Origin: Spironucleus salmonicida
Taxonomy: Eukaryota; Fornicata; Diplomonadida; Hexamitidae
DNA length: 64,000 nucleotides
Direction: 5' to 3'
NCBI GenBank assembly: GCA_000497125.2
Contig: CM035320.1
Location: forward strand, 1,385,197-1,449,196
The notes under the pieces are model-generated. The model searched no databases. It was not told the DNA's origin and saw only the letters and a list, made by a program, of their open reading frames with translations. The position numbers were made by a program, and so were the translations under genes. Positions 49,132 through 60,852 of this stretch are shown in pieces. Every line of letters begins with the position of its first letter. Positions within the stretch are counted from its first letter, which is position 1.

Positions 49132-49935
49132 TCATTCAATGTCAGTTTAATTAATTATATTTTCCCAAACATAACGTTAAAATAACTTCTAAACGGTTTT
49201 TTCTTATTAGCTTAACTCCCATGTTTCTAAGCTAGTCATATTTTCTATTGATTTAGTAGATTTAATAACCACAAAAAAGGCTTAAGATAAATATTATTCA
49301 TAAAATGGTATATTGTCTGGTAATGTTATAATTTACTATATCTCGGTTCTTTGTAACTAATATTATCTTGTTACTGCTTATTATATCGTCTCCCCAGGCA
49401 TAACCAAGCTTCTTTGCATAGAACTTATGTTATTATCACAAATAAGGATGCTAAGGACATCTGTTGGAAGTTGTAGTTAAATTTCTTTTTCACAGTCATC
49501 ACAAAATAAAGAAGTTTTTAGAGTTTTAAAAGGTTTGGTTTTCTGACCACACTAACTGCAAAATTTGTATTCTTTAATAAACTTTTACGTTGCAAAAGCA
49601 GCATAAACACATTATGATACGCGATCAATATCAGCATAAGCTAAAGAACTGAAGAACTCAAATCCTTTATGTTCTAATGTAATTACAAGAGAAAATATAG
49701 CAGCATCCCCTAAAAACCCATGTAATGCGGCATTATTATAAGAAATGGTAGGAAAATGTTCTTAAAGTGCACGCTTAGAATGAATATAGCAAGAATCTAA
49801 TACAAGAACAAATAGAGAAGATTTATTAAGAATAATAAATTTAGACAATGCCGAGGTTAAAAGTTTTTCTCTTTATTCTTCAGTAATTTAAAGTGATATA
49901 CGATCAAAACCAGGATGTGTATAGTTTAATTCCAT
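49132..49935 (-). CDS. NADH pyrophosphatase (NPY1/NUDT12)-like protein with degenerate Nudix box
   Basis: The gene encodes 267 residues. The zinc ribbon FCSQCG...FCDDC (C126, C129, C145, C148) sits where NPY1/NUDT12 proteins have it. It is followed by ILICDNN and a region GETIQQAVTRQYQLQ (181-195) at the site of the Nudix box. The consensus GxxxxxExxxxxxxREUxEExGU is broken: the catalytic REVxEE becomes RQYQLQ, so the metal-binding glutamates are missing. The C-terminal SQPWPFP motif is also absent. It is probably a catalytically dead relative used as a binding protein. Being Gln-coded by TAA/TAG, the change is sequence-level, not a frame error. Confidence 0.68.
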
Positions 49936-50257
49936 GATAAATTGGAATGTATATTAGTTATACATCGTATTATTATCTATAAATATTTATTTTAAAAATA
50001 ATATGCTAACTACTTAATTAATTGACTATCGGGGTTTCTGTATCGATATTAAAGAAAATTGTAATAATATGGTATAAACGTATATGATTAGTTATAAATA
50101 TATAATATAAATCACTATGGTTTATTACATTAATATTAATAATTATTTAGGTAAAATTGAATTCTACAGACATTTAGAAGCAATATAGTTTCTTTATAGT
50201 TACTGTTAATAATTATAATATTCAAATCTATAATCAGCATATGTAAAGCAAAAATCA
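49936..50257. other. Gene-poor AT-rich spacer (322 bp)
   Basis: This spacer lies upstream of the start of the gene at 49132-49935 and beyond the 3' end of the gene at 50258-51463. A local G-rich patch (ATCGGGGTTTCTGTATCG, about 50028-50045) with short inverted arms TATCG/CGATA stands out from the A/T background. A 62-codon plus-strand ORF (50117-50305) is no longer than chance predicts. Confidence 0.35.
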
Positions 50258-51463
50258 TCACTGTGGAATATCAATAGTAGGATTAGAACTTCGAAGTAAC
50301 TCTGATTCAAGTTATCTTAGATTATCAATTTACTTTTTTAGTTCCTCCGTAGACATTATATTAGTTTCAGGTTGATTTGGTAGCTGTAAATTTGGTTAAT
50401 TTATACTTAATATAGCTTATGTAGGTAATCGCAGATTTAGTAGTTAGTCTTCTTTATCATCCATAAGTGAATCATCAAAATTATATCTTGGAATACAAAT
50501 TTTTGGTTTAAAATTAGCAGTATTCTTTATAATTGGCTCTATTTCTTCATCATCAACTAATAACATTCTAGGTATTGGTATAGCTTAACTAGGTCCAGGG
50601 ATACTTTCTCCTTCTTAAAATAATATACGATTATGTTAAGGAGAACCAATAAACTATGTATTTTAATTTACTTTAATCTGTTAACTTTGATTTTATTGGA
50701 TTGCGGGTGAAATAGCTGTATGTTCAAATTATTTAGTAAATTATGGACTCTCAGCTTCCACACAAATGCTATCACCTGTATGTAACGTAACAGTTTTTTA
50801 CATTATCCCAGATGATTTTTACGATTTATCGGACTTTAGCTGTTTCTTATTTCCCTTTGGACTTTTCACTCTATTATTTATATTTTTAACGCCTAAGACA
50901 GTCTCTATGTCTCCGCCTACATCTAATCCACTAAACCGGCGAGCAACACTACAAATCACATCATTTAGGTTAATTTCATTTGCAGATTAATTCACAATTC
51001 CTGAGTATCCTAACACTTTACTACATAACTTCGCACTACCTACAGCAAAATTAATCGCAAAATCTTTAGCTGCACGTGCTCTTTCACATTCAAATGCTGC
51101 ACAACCCTTAATAAATTCTATATTTGAGTCTTATGATTGTTTTGTTGCTTTAACTGCCTTTAATAGAACATTTATTGACTTAAATTCAGGACCAACGTCA
51201 AAGTTTTGTGCTGCCTAGCCAAAGTTATCTGTTGCTAAATTAATAGCTTATTAATAATAATTTGTAAGATTCTTGAGTGATTGAAATGGCTGTTTTAATG
51301 CTGTTGGACAGGCGTACTATTAAGAAAAAATTTCAAACTAGAGCTCTAATTATTATAAAGAATTTTATGCATTAATAAGATGTTTAGTAAATTATAAAAA
51401 GTGTTTGTTTGCATTTTAGTAGAATTTTTGTTGCTCTTTTAAAGTCTAATCATAAGATTCCAT
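50258..51463 (-). CDS. Helical N-terminal domain protein, paralogue A
   Basis: The gene encodes 401 residues. The N-terminal 190 residues are a helical bundle, starting MESYDQTLKEQQKFYQNANK, then polar low-complexity sequence, and an end helix (STEELKKQIDNLRQL). The start matches the neighbour at 51517-53382 (MESFEIHLKDISKFYQNFNK) and further text aligns (NQSANEINLNDVICSVARRF versus SQISDEIDEIDGILGISQRF). The shape suggests a BAR-like membrane-binding domain, not proven. Confidence 0.72.
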
Positions 51464-51516
51464 TGAATTTTGTAAAAGTTATATAATAATATAATTATAA
51501 TTAAATAATAATTAAA

Positions 51517-53382
51517 TCAGAAAAATGCATCTAGGTTGACCTTTTTATTCACATTTGAGGCCTAACTCTCTAGCTCGGGGATATCTATATCAATATTTGG
51601 TAATATTGATTTTTTAATTGGATTTTTTGTTTTTTTGTTGTCTTCTATTTCGTCATCTCCATACAAATCAAATTTTTTAGTTTCTTTCTTAGTCTCAGAT
51701 TATTTAAAAAATCCCTTCTTAGAATTTGAGGAATTCGATGTTTTAGAAGGCTCTGTATCAGATCTTTCTGATACGGGTCTTTAAATTTATTCGGGTTCCG
51801 GTTGTGTAACGAGCTATTCTTTGATAGAATTATTTTTTAATATAGATGACGACTAAGAATTATCTAAACAAATCGGTTAGACGATAGAAATCTACTATTA
51901 AATAGGAGATTTCGCTTACTGATTAATTTATGTCTATAACTCAGTAAGTTACTTCATTAGTTGTTCTTAGCTAGGATTTTACTACTATGGTTATTAAGTA
52001 TTTTATAACTGACTAGGATCATTTAAACTTTAAATACTCGGAATTGTATTAATCTATTATTAGATCGCCGAAAGTTACTATTAATAAAACATTGGGTCTG
52101 GGGCAGATACTGATAAACCTTAATGATCTTGTGTGAAAGAAGATTACTAGTTTGTTAAAGCCTATTTCTATAAATGATATGTTCCTTAAACATGTTAGGA
52201 TAACTATTAATGTGTACTAATAGATTGGTTTGCTAATAAATATTTTTCTAATACTGATAAGGCATCTAATTAGCGTTGTATGTCCTCTGGTGTTTTCAAT
52301 TTTCCTGGGGAAGGAACATCTAAAAGAATCAAATTATCTTAATATACTTCAGCTCTAATTTCATCTTCAATAGTTGACTCTTCAAATTTATAATTACAAC
52401 TTCTAGGTTATTTTTTCTTATAAACAGCATTTTATGGGCTATATTATACAGTACTTTATATTTATTGTTTAGTTTAGACTTACTCTTATACCTAATCCTA
52501 CTCCTGACTGTTTACTTATCCTCCAACCTAAACATACTACTATTACTAAAGATAACTAGTCTACTATTAAGCAGACTATGACATTGGAATTATTTATATA
52601 AAATCATCTTACTTAACCTATTTTTAACTCCCTATCTATCCACTTGTTTAACTTGGGCTAGTTGCTACAGTTCCTCCATATACCTAAATTGGAGACTTAT
52701 TTCTTTTTTGAGTAGATAATTACTTTTTCTTTCCAGAGGTCTAACCCTTAGAAATATCCTTTGATTAGAATCGCTGAGTCCCCGTTCCATATTAACGTCC
52801 TCTAACACCTAAAATATCTACAGTTTCCTTTCCGCAATCAAACCCTTAAAATCTTTAACTGATGCCCAAAATACCATCGATTTCATCAATTTCATCAGAA
52901 ATCTAACTTATTCCACTACTCTTTTCTAAAATTGGAGCTGAAAATTTAAGAATTCCAATTCCAAAATTTTTGACAATAATTTTTGAATTTTTATATCTTT
53001 TTCGTTCAAAATCACCAGCAGCAATTAAAAAATCAGTATTTGCTTACTATATGAAAGGTATTTTTGCCATTTTTGATGCTTTAAGTGCATTTTATATCAT
53101 TTTTATATCATCGAGCAAGTTTGATGCAGATAATACTGGTTATAAACTAGCGACTAGATTTAATGTACCATTTGAAAAAGTTTAAATAAGTTATTAAAGA
53201 CTTTATAGATGTGACTTCAAGTTTAAAGCTGAGTTGCTGGAAGTAAAAATTCCAATTTATTCAGCTAGTGAGGTAAGCGCTTGTAGTGATTATTGTTATG
53301 ATTTAATAAATTATAAGGTAAATTTATTGAAATTTTAGTAGAATTTCGATATGTCTTTGAGATGAATTTCGAATGATTCCAT
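51517..53382 (-). CDS. Helical N-terminal domain protein, paralogue B, with long Gln-rich tail
   Basis: The gene encodes 621 residues. It is paralogous to the preceding product over the first 190 residues. The rest is mostly Q, S, P and T, with many TAA and TAG runs. Near residue 350 both copies share a short conserved block (CNYKFEESTIEDE versus CIPRYNFDDSLMDD). It ends with a charged K-rich stretch and ...NLDAFF. The two genes sit 53 bp apart in tandem and differ in the length of their Gln-rich regions. Confidence 0.72.
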
Positions 53383-53624
53383 TTTAATTTTTAGGAAATA
53401 TACTAATAATATTATAATATATAAAAACTATTGCATGAAACTCTGATATTACTGATAAAATTAGCAAGACTTTATGTACAAAGTAATTTATACTAATTTG
53501 TTATAACTCAGTACCTTAAAAGAGTAATGTAAACCTGAAAATATATGTTATTTTAAAATTATTATTTTCTAACTTAATTAATATAAATATCATAAATCTA
53601 ATAATTTATATTGTTTAAATTAAA

Positions 53625-56570
53625 ATGCCTCAAATTCCTATTTTAGTTTAATCTACGCAGGATTCGTTTCTGGATTCAGTTATCATGAATTTAAACAGTA
53701 AATTATTAGCATTTATAAGGGAAAATAACATTAGTTCACGTTTAGCAGCTCATAAACCTACACATGCTATACTTTTTATACCATTATATGATAGTCCTAA
53801 TATACAAGAAGTTATTGATAAATTTTATGATAAATATGAAGGTTAGGTAGGATAGTGTATAAGCTATATTATTATATTTCCATTTGATAAAAATAAAATT
53901 ATGTAAGCTCCATCAAGATAACATAAATAATTTGTTTAAAAATAACCAAAAGTTATTTAATAAATAATGTAATTCAAGTAATATAATGAGTTAGTGTCTT
54001 TTGTTGCTTAATTAGAGTAGGAATCTTAATAAATTTTATATTAGCAACACAGTAAATACTACTTAAATAAAAGTAACACTATAACTTCACATTATATAGA
54101 AAATAGTATTAATACAGTCGTATACAAATTATATTTTTTATAATAATTCTAAGAGACACTGCTTACATAAATTGATCTTATTCAAAAATAGCTTATTAAT
54201 ATATAATTTAAAACAGAAGTACTTCTTGCACCATAGATATTTTAATGTCAAAATCAATTGCTCTTATTAGGATTAGACTATACCTATAACATTTTTGATT
54301 CAAATAATAATAAATCTCTCTTTATTTAGGCAAAATAAAATTTAAACAAATCTGATTCATATTTTGAATCTTTAATAATTTAATAATTTTTTAGGAAACT
54401 AGATTAAAAATAACTTAGTTTACTTGATTTATTAATTTTCTTTACATAACTGCTTTTCTCCTGTGAATATTTTTCAGAAAGTCTCGTTTTAAAAATTTAT
54501 AAATAGGTCATACATATATTATATCCTAATCAGAATTAAATGTACTAGTTTCAACAAGAATTTTCTTAATATATACTAACAATATAAGATAAATTATCAC
54601 TAAATCTTAAATCTTATTTTTAATTTTAATTACTTACTTCATTTATATCAAGAATTAACCTAATAGACTACTAGAAATTATAAATTATACTAGATAAGGT
54701 ATAAGCTGAACCTATGCCTATTCAGTCACTCCTAGTACAATATAGTTTTCTATTTAATGAATACACTTCAAAATCAGATATTTCATTTCTTTATAATTAT
54801 TAAGAAGTGCGCACCTTTTAAGATAAATTTTTATTTAAGTAAAAAGTAGATGCTTAATTAGATATTCTTGTGATGATTTCATCTTAAGGTTAATATCTAT
54901 CATTTAATTAGAAATATTAAATACTATGTTTTTTATAGTTAGACTAAATCAGTCATAATTGTGCTTTTTTGAAATAAACATTTCAGCAGCTACGGTAATA
55001 AAATAATCTATAACATAATATGGTTATTATAATGTTAGATATGATTTATAATTAACTGTGTGCTAATTGTAAAGATAGTCTCTCATTTAGCATAAATCGG
55101 TATTTATTCAGTTTACTACCAGTAAAGAAAACTTATGATGAGCTTATTTTAGATAAGGAATATTTATTTGAAAATATCAATTTGAAAGTAATTAAATCAG
55201 ACTTGCTTGGTATTGAAAATTTGCATATTGAAGGTGCTAAATAATATTTTTAAGACCACTGTAGATATAATATTATAACATCAGATAAAGAATAGCATAT
55301 ATATTTTATCTTTAAGAATACTTAAGACTTGCCATTTTAATTTATAAAAATCAAAATTCATTATACTAACTCCTTAGAATAAATATAAGATGTAGATTAA
55401 ACAATAAAAATAGGTGCTAATCATATTAATTTTACTCCTGAATACAATATTTCGTAGAATAATCAATTTCTGTATATTGATTAGATTCTTATTTCCACAA
55501 ATAAGAACACCTGGTTTTTAGTTTATAAAAATAATATAAAATATAATTTATTACTCTGTAAGTAAATATTTAACATTAAAAACTAAATCTAATAAACCAA
55601 TATAGATAATGAAGTATTTATTGTTTAAGTCCCAAATATACATCATTTCAAATTTAAAATAATAAATAAAGATTATTCTTCTAAGCTTTTTATGAATTCA
55701 TATTAAAATATATGTATTGAAGTGGAATAAATAAAAGATATTTAATAAAAAATTAAAATATCTGGATCGGAAGGTTTATAAGTTTTAGATCATATTAGCA
55801 TTTATGATGATATTGATTTTAAAAATCATATTGATTGCAATTGCGATAATGAATATTTTGAATTAGATTTAGATAAGTTTTATCTTAAAATTCCTATTTT
55901 TTGTCGAATTTCGGAATCAAAACTTACATTTATTATTTAAACCTAGACTAAGCAATATATATATTAAGAATTGCTCTAGTTTGAATAACTATTCAAAGTA
56001 AATCTACGTGTAACGAGTGGAAGATTCTCAATTTAATACTTTAATTAGTAATAATTACTTTAAGGACAAACTTCACTGCAATTATCAGATTAACAAAAAG
56101 TAATTAGAAACGAGGATTATAAGCCATAGTAACTTAACTGTCTTACTTAATCTATTTCTGCACCAGTTTCGCCGATTAATTTTATCTTTTAAATAAAAAC
56201 AAAAAATTTTTTATTTGAAATAAATGCTACATACCAAAATAGATCTTTAGTAGAGAATATTTAACCAATATCATAGGTCAGATGTAAGCAATCCGTTACT
56301 TTATAATATAAACTTTATGCTTCTCTTAAAGCTCCATAATTATTCAAATTAGCATTTGATGATTTTTATGTGAGAGGACCAGAAGAAGTCAGCCTTGCAG
56401 CAGGTGAAGTGAAGATTATATAGTTAACGATTGTAGCTAAGAAGTGTGGTTAACTTTATATTCCCACTTTTTACAGCACTGAAATTGAATCAATTAATGG
56501 GTGTGAATTATACAATTGCAGAAATAACATTATAAATGTTGGAGATTATATAGTTGACCTAAAATAGTGA
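53625..56570 (+). CDS. Large protein, helical then beta-rich (possible TRAPPII-like layout)
   Basis: The gene is 981 codons in one frame. The first third begins with a mixed alpha/beta region (HAILFIPLYDSPNIQEVIDKFYDKYEG) and then long helices; the last 400 residues are beta-rich with Ig-like alternation and several Cys. Helical-solenoid plus Ig-like C-terminus recalls TRAPPC9/10/11, but no signature motif confirms it. It ends AAA TAG TGA. A 325-bp gap to the convergent gene follows. Confidence 0.7.
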
Positions 56571-56895
56571 AATAACTAAAGATTATTTATATTTACACTA
56601 TTATTTAATCTTTGAAAGTGTAAGTAAATTAACAATAGCAAAAATTATAGATAAGAATATTGTTAAAAATATTTCCTTACTATAAATTTGTAATATCTAT
56701 AATATAAACGTAAAAACCAAACTATATTATAAATCCTATTATTAAAATATAAATCTGTGTTTGCTATATCAAATATATTTTGTTAATTAAATAATTATTG
56801 TTATAAAATGAGATTTACGGTTTTTAACTAAAATTTATCAATAGGCAGCACAACATAGTACAAACATAATTTTATAATAAATTATAATAGAAATA
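56571..56895. other. AT-rich gap between convergent genes (325 bp)
   Basis: Convergent ends here are unusually far apart for this window. The DNA is nearly all A/T, with a short less AT-rich part (GGTTTTTAACTAAAATTTATCAATAGGCAGC region near 56820-56850). I see no supported gene. Confidence 0.35.
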
Positions 56896-57618
56896 TCATT
56901 CTTTAACAATTATTCGATCTTTAAATGTATTTCCAGTTTTAATTCGAATACCAGTTTCAACGTAACAATTTTCTACTTTACTATTATCTTCGAAAATTAC
57001 ATTTTCACCAATTATAGAATTAATAATTTAAACACCATTTCCTAATAAGATTCCTTTCTCTAAGCAGCTGTTTATTACAAAATGTTTAGACTATATAGTA
57101 CTTAGACAATTATCAACATCAAAGTTTTACATTATATACATATTACATTTTATTAATTGCTATAATGTTTAATTCAAGCTGTAAAATTATGGTTGAATAA
57201 TTGCATTAGGAATTATTTTTTCTTCTTATAAGAATTCTCGTCCTAATCCTATAAATATATCTACATTTTATACTTTGGAAAAATTTTCAAAGGAACAGTA
57301 CAAATCAAAGTCAAAAGTGCAAAATAGCTATCCTGGATAAATAATGAACTTTTCCTCTGCAAATAAAGCCAATATATTATTGGGATCGTTACTTAAATTA
57401 ATCTATACATTATACATTTTTTGAAGTCCTTTAATATATTAATAATATTGTTTGGATTCATCAGTTATTAGATATACTTATTAGATTTTAGCTGCTGCTA
57501 ATGCACAAATTCCATATTCTATTATAGGGCGATTTGATAATTTTAATAATGAGAGTTCTAACTAAGGTTTTTACTCAGTAAGTTAAACTTTGTTGCAAAG
57601 GATTATAGCCTTGACCAT
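56896..57618 (-). CDS. eIF2B gamma/epsilon-like NTP-transferase fold protein
   Basis: The gene encodes 240 residues from MVKAIILCNK. The N-terminus VKAIILCN...KPQLELSLLKLSNRPIIEYGICALAAAKIQQVYLIT follows the Rossmann-like NTP-transferase start (usually GxGTRLxPxT, here lost), and a short left-handed beta-helix of hexapeptide repeats (LLGNGVQIINSIIGENVIFEDNSKVENCYVETGIRI) closes the protein. This layout is that of eIF2B gamma/epsilon or GDP-mannose pyrophosphorylase. The missing nucleotide loop favours a regulatory eIF2B-type subunit. Another ATG 8 codons upstream (57642) is in frame. Confidence 0.58.
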
Positions 57619-57755
57619 TTTTAATAATGTAAATATAAACATGTAGAGAATAGATTTAATAGATTTTTTTCTAAAGCAAGGGTAGAGACTTAGTAACATT
57701 TACAATCATATATTATATGAAATTTACCTTTTAGCTTACACGTATAATAACAAAA

Positions 57756-59192
57756 TCACTAACTTTATTTGAAAGACATAATAACACCTAACGAATAGCA
57801 AAACTATTCTTTTTCTACTTAGGTTGCAAAAATCAATATAATTTTTTCAGAATACTTATTTTATAAAACAGCGGTTCTACTTTTCCAATTTAGTATGTCA
57901 AATTATAAAAATTATTATTAAATATCAAACTCTTTTAAGATTTAAACTGGCACAAACTTCATATAATCTCCATTAAAAGTAATTTTAATATTTTTCCTAA
58001 AAGTATAATATAATTCCAACTCGTTAGTTTAGTAATCAAATAATGGATTTAATGATATTTTAATATGTTTCAACCTATTATAAGAATAAATTTAACAAAT
58101 CATAGGCGTTTTAAGAATTTTAATGCTTTATTATATAAATGTAAAGTTTGTTCTTTAGTTAGCTTTAGAACTATTCATAATTAAAGTTCTAGTTTAATCA
58201 TTTAATTGTACTTAATATTCATCTTAGTATGACAAATTTGTGCCTTCTTATATTATATTATCAGTATTTTATTTTTCGTTTACTAAAACAGCAATATCGG
58301 GTTAAGTAAGAACTGTATTCTAGGGTTTCTTGAGAGTATTAATATTAGGTTAAGATTAATTATCTTACAATTTTTACTAACATATTATATTATTTTTTTG
58401 AATTTGATAATATAAGAAACTAAAGTCTTTATCTATATCAACAAACTCAACTGGAAGAACATTTAATTATAAAGCAGTAATATACTTTTTGAAAAATAAA
58501 AGGCCATACTACTAAACATAAATTGCAAATTTCTCATTGCTTAATAGTAATTATTCAATCAATAATTTATTTTCATAATTATGGAAATCAACTAATAAAT
58601 CTTCTATAATAAATATATCTGACTTCTTATCTATTTCAAGATTCTATATATATGATTACAGCATAGCAGATCGCTCAATATCTATATGACTTGTGCTATG
58701 AGAATTATTGTTGCATAAATAATCTTTATTGTTAAATTTACTAAGGCAAGATTAAAAGAACTAAACTAATTTTATGAATAGATTATAAAACTACTAATCA
58801 ATCAAATAAATTTAAGAATCTTTATATAAAATATGATCATTACATACTTTTAAATCAGTATACTATACAAACTAATTACAAATAACTAGCCCATCATTAT
58901 TCAATAAAATATCATTGAAATTTTATGTTAAAAATGAAATATCAAATTGCTTAATATTTAAAAGCATTGCAATAATATTATCTCTGAAATTTGAATAACA
59001 GATATACGTGTTATTTATCTTAAGTTTGAATAAATAAGCTGTATTTTTATCTATCGAAACAGTAACTTATCTTATATCGAAACTAGTGAATTAATCTTTA
59101 TAATAAACTCTCATATATGAGGCATTTATCTCTAAGATAAGTTAGGTTAACTTTCCATTGCCAGTAAAAATATAAATAGGAGCATAATTCAT
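57756..59192 (-). CDS. Hypothetical protein
   Basis: The gene encodes 478 residues. The N-terminus NYAPIYIFTGNGKLTQLILEI and the end (KIILIFATQVEKEQFCYSL) look like beta-rich PH-like ends, with a polar mid region. There is no recognised domain or TM segment. It ends AGT TAG TGA. Confidence 0.65.
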
Positions 59193-59234
59193 ATAATTTT
59201 CAAAAAAATTATAATATATTAATATATAAAATCA

Positions 59235-60806
59235 TCATTTCTTCATATGTTTCTTGCAATATATTTTTTTTTCTTCTTTAAAAACCAATCCAGCACTCAT
59301 AATACAGTAATAATGTGCTGTAAAAGCACATGTACTATCCCAACACCCTATAACAGCTCCAAACTACTAACAAATAGTACATTTATTGTTTATTCTATCT
59401 TGTTTTAATGCTTTCCTTAAAAATTAATAGATTTCAGTTTCCGCCACGATCAAATTCCTCCTGAAAAATCTATCTAAGATACAATATTGCACTTCCCAAG
59501 GATACTTTATATTTATATTTACGCTGTCTGTAACTTCTTCATTTTTGGTAAACTCAGCTACTTCTGGAACGAATCTAGCACAATCACGATGGAATGCTAT
59601 TAAAATCGGTTATCCTAGAACATCATTGGTTTAAATTAAACTATGAAGGAAGGGACCTGCAAAATGTTCCTAAATCTCTTTTCCGCAAAATCCACATCGT
59701 ATATGCTTATATGACAACACAAATGATAAGACTCGTTATATTGATACCTTATCAATTATAAGTCTGTTGTTTGATAAATATTTTTCAGATTCTAAAAATT
59801 GTATTAGTTGTGCAAATAATGGTTGTTAATAGGTAAATTCTATGTTTTCTTACATTTAATAACAAAAATTAGCATCAGAATTGACTTTTTGTGGTCGCAA
59901 TTTTGCGATATTTCCATTATCATCAATAATTTTTCCTTATATAAACCAAAAACTACAATTAAGAATCTCTAAAGGGGTTGCTGGTGAGAGAGTTTGGTTA
60001 CCTTTTTTTAACTAAAGACCATCGAGCCATTAGTAATTTAGACCTAAAATAAGATCATCAGCGGTGGGTAATAGTTGCTCTTCTTCTTCTAAGAGTAAAT
60101 CTAATTAAAGGTTTGTAGCTAACTCAGTGAAAATAATTGCTAAGTTTTTAACATTAAATGAATTTTAAGATAAAACTACTGTTTCTAGGGGGAAAATAAC
60201 TGGAAATTCAATATTATTGTTTATACTCACACCACATGCAAGGTATTAAGTCTCATTCTACAAATTTTTGTAGGCAATAATTTTTTATAGTTAAAATAAA
60301 TAAGAAGGTTAGAGCATTGATATACAAAACTAGTCTAATTAAACTAAATTTTAGTTTTGATCTACAAAACCACAATAATCACAAATGAACTCATTTCCAA
60401 AGAATCTCTATGAGAGGTTTGTAGGAGCAGTTGGAAATGAACCTAAAAATAATGGATATGGTTATTAGAATTGTAATATATCGCCTACTAGGTCAGTTTA
60501 AGGATGTTAATTGAAAAAATTCGATATCTCATAAAAAATTGAATTTGATACCACAAGTGGTACTTTATTACCTAATATTTAATATTATAAAGCATTAAGA
60601 GGAGATTTAATCTAATCGATTGTTATAACATCATATGAATATTCATCATCTTCTTTAAATCTAACAGTAAAAGTAAGCTATCTACTTATTAATTAATTAA
60701 AAAGAGCATTTTTTATTTTTTATTACAGTGAATCATAATTTACTAATGTAGCTGTGTAATCACCATCGTCATATACTACAATAATTTGTTATCCTTAATT
60801 CAGCAT
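59235..60806 (-). CDS. Zinc-binding protein with extended PHD (ePHD) domain
   Basis: The gene encodes 523 residues. The C-terminal 170 residues carry Cys/His pairs in the order of a zf-HC5HC2H/ePHD domain: CGFCG, AFHRDCARF, then NNKCTICQQFGAVIGC, CAFTAHYYC and KIYCKKH. An extra FICDYCG lies at about 141-147. The rest is unknown, mixed alpha/beta. ePHD domains bind histones or DNA in MLL/JADE-type chromatin proteins. The zinc ligands are complete; the partner is unclear. It is divergent (46 bp) from the gene at 60853. Confidence 0.75.
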
Positions 60807-60852
60807 TATATAGTTATTTTTATATTTTTATATATAATTACATATAGAAGAA

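Noticed and set aside
50117-50305. Plus-strand ORF of 62 codons in a gene-poor spacer
   Set aside because: With one stop codon and high AT, an open frame of this length is expected by chance. It also overlaps the end of the gene at 50258.
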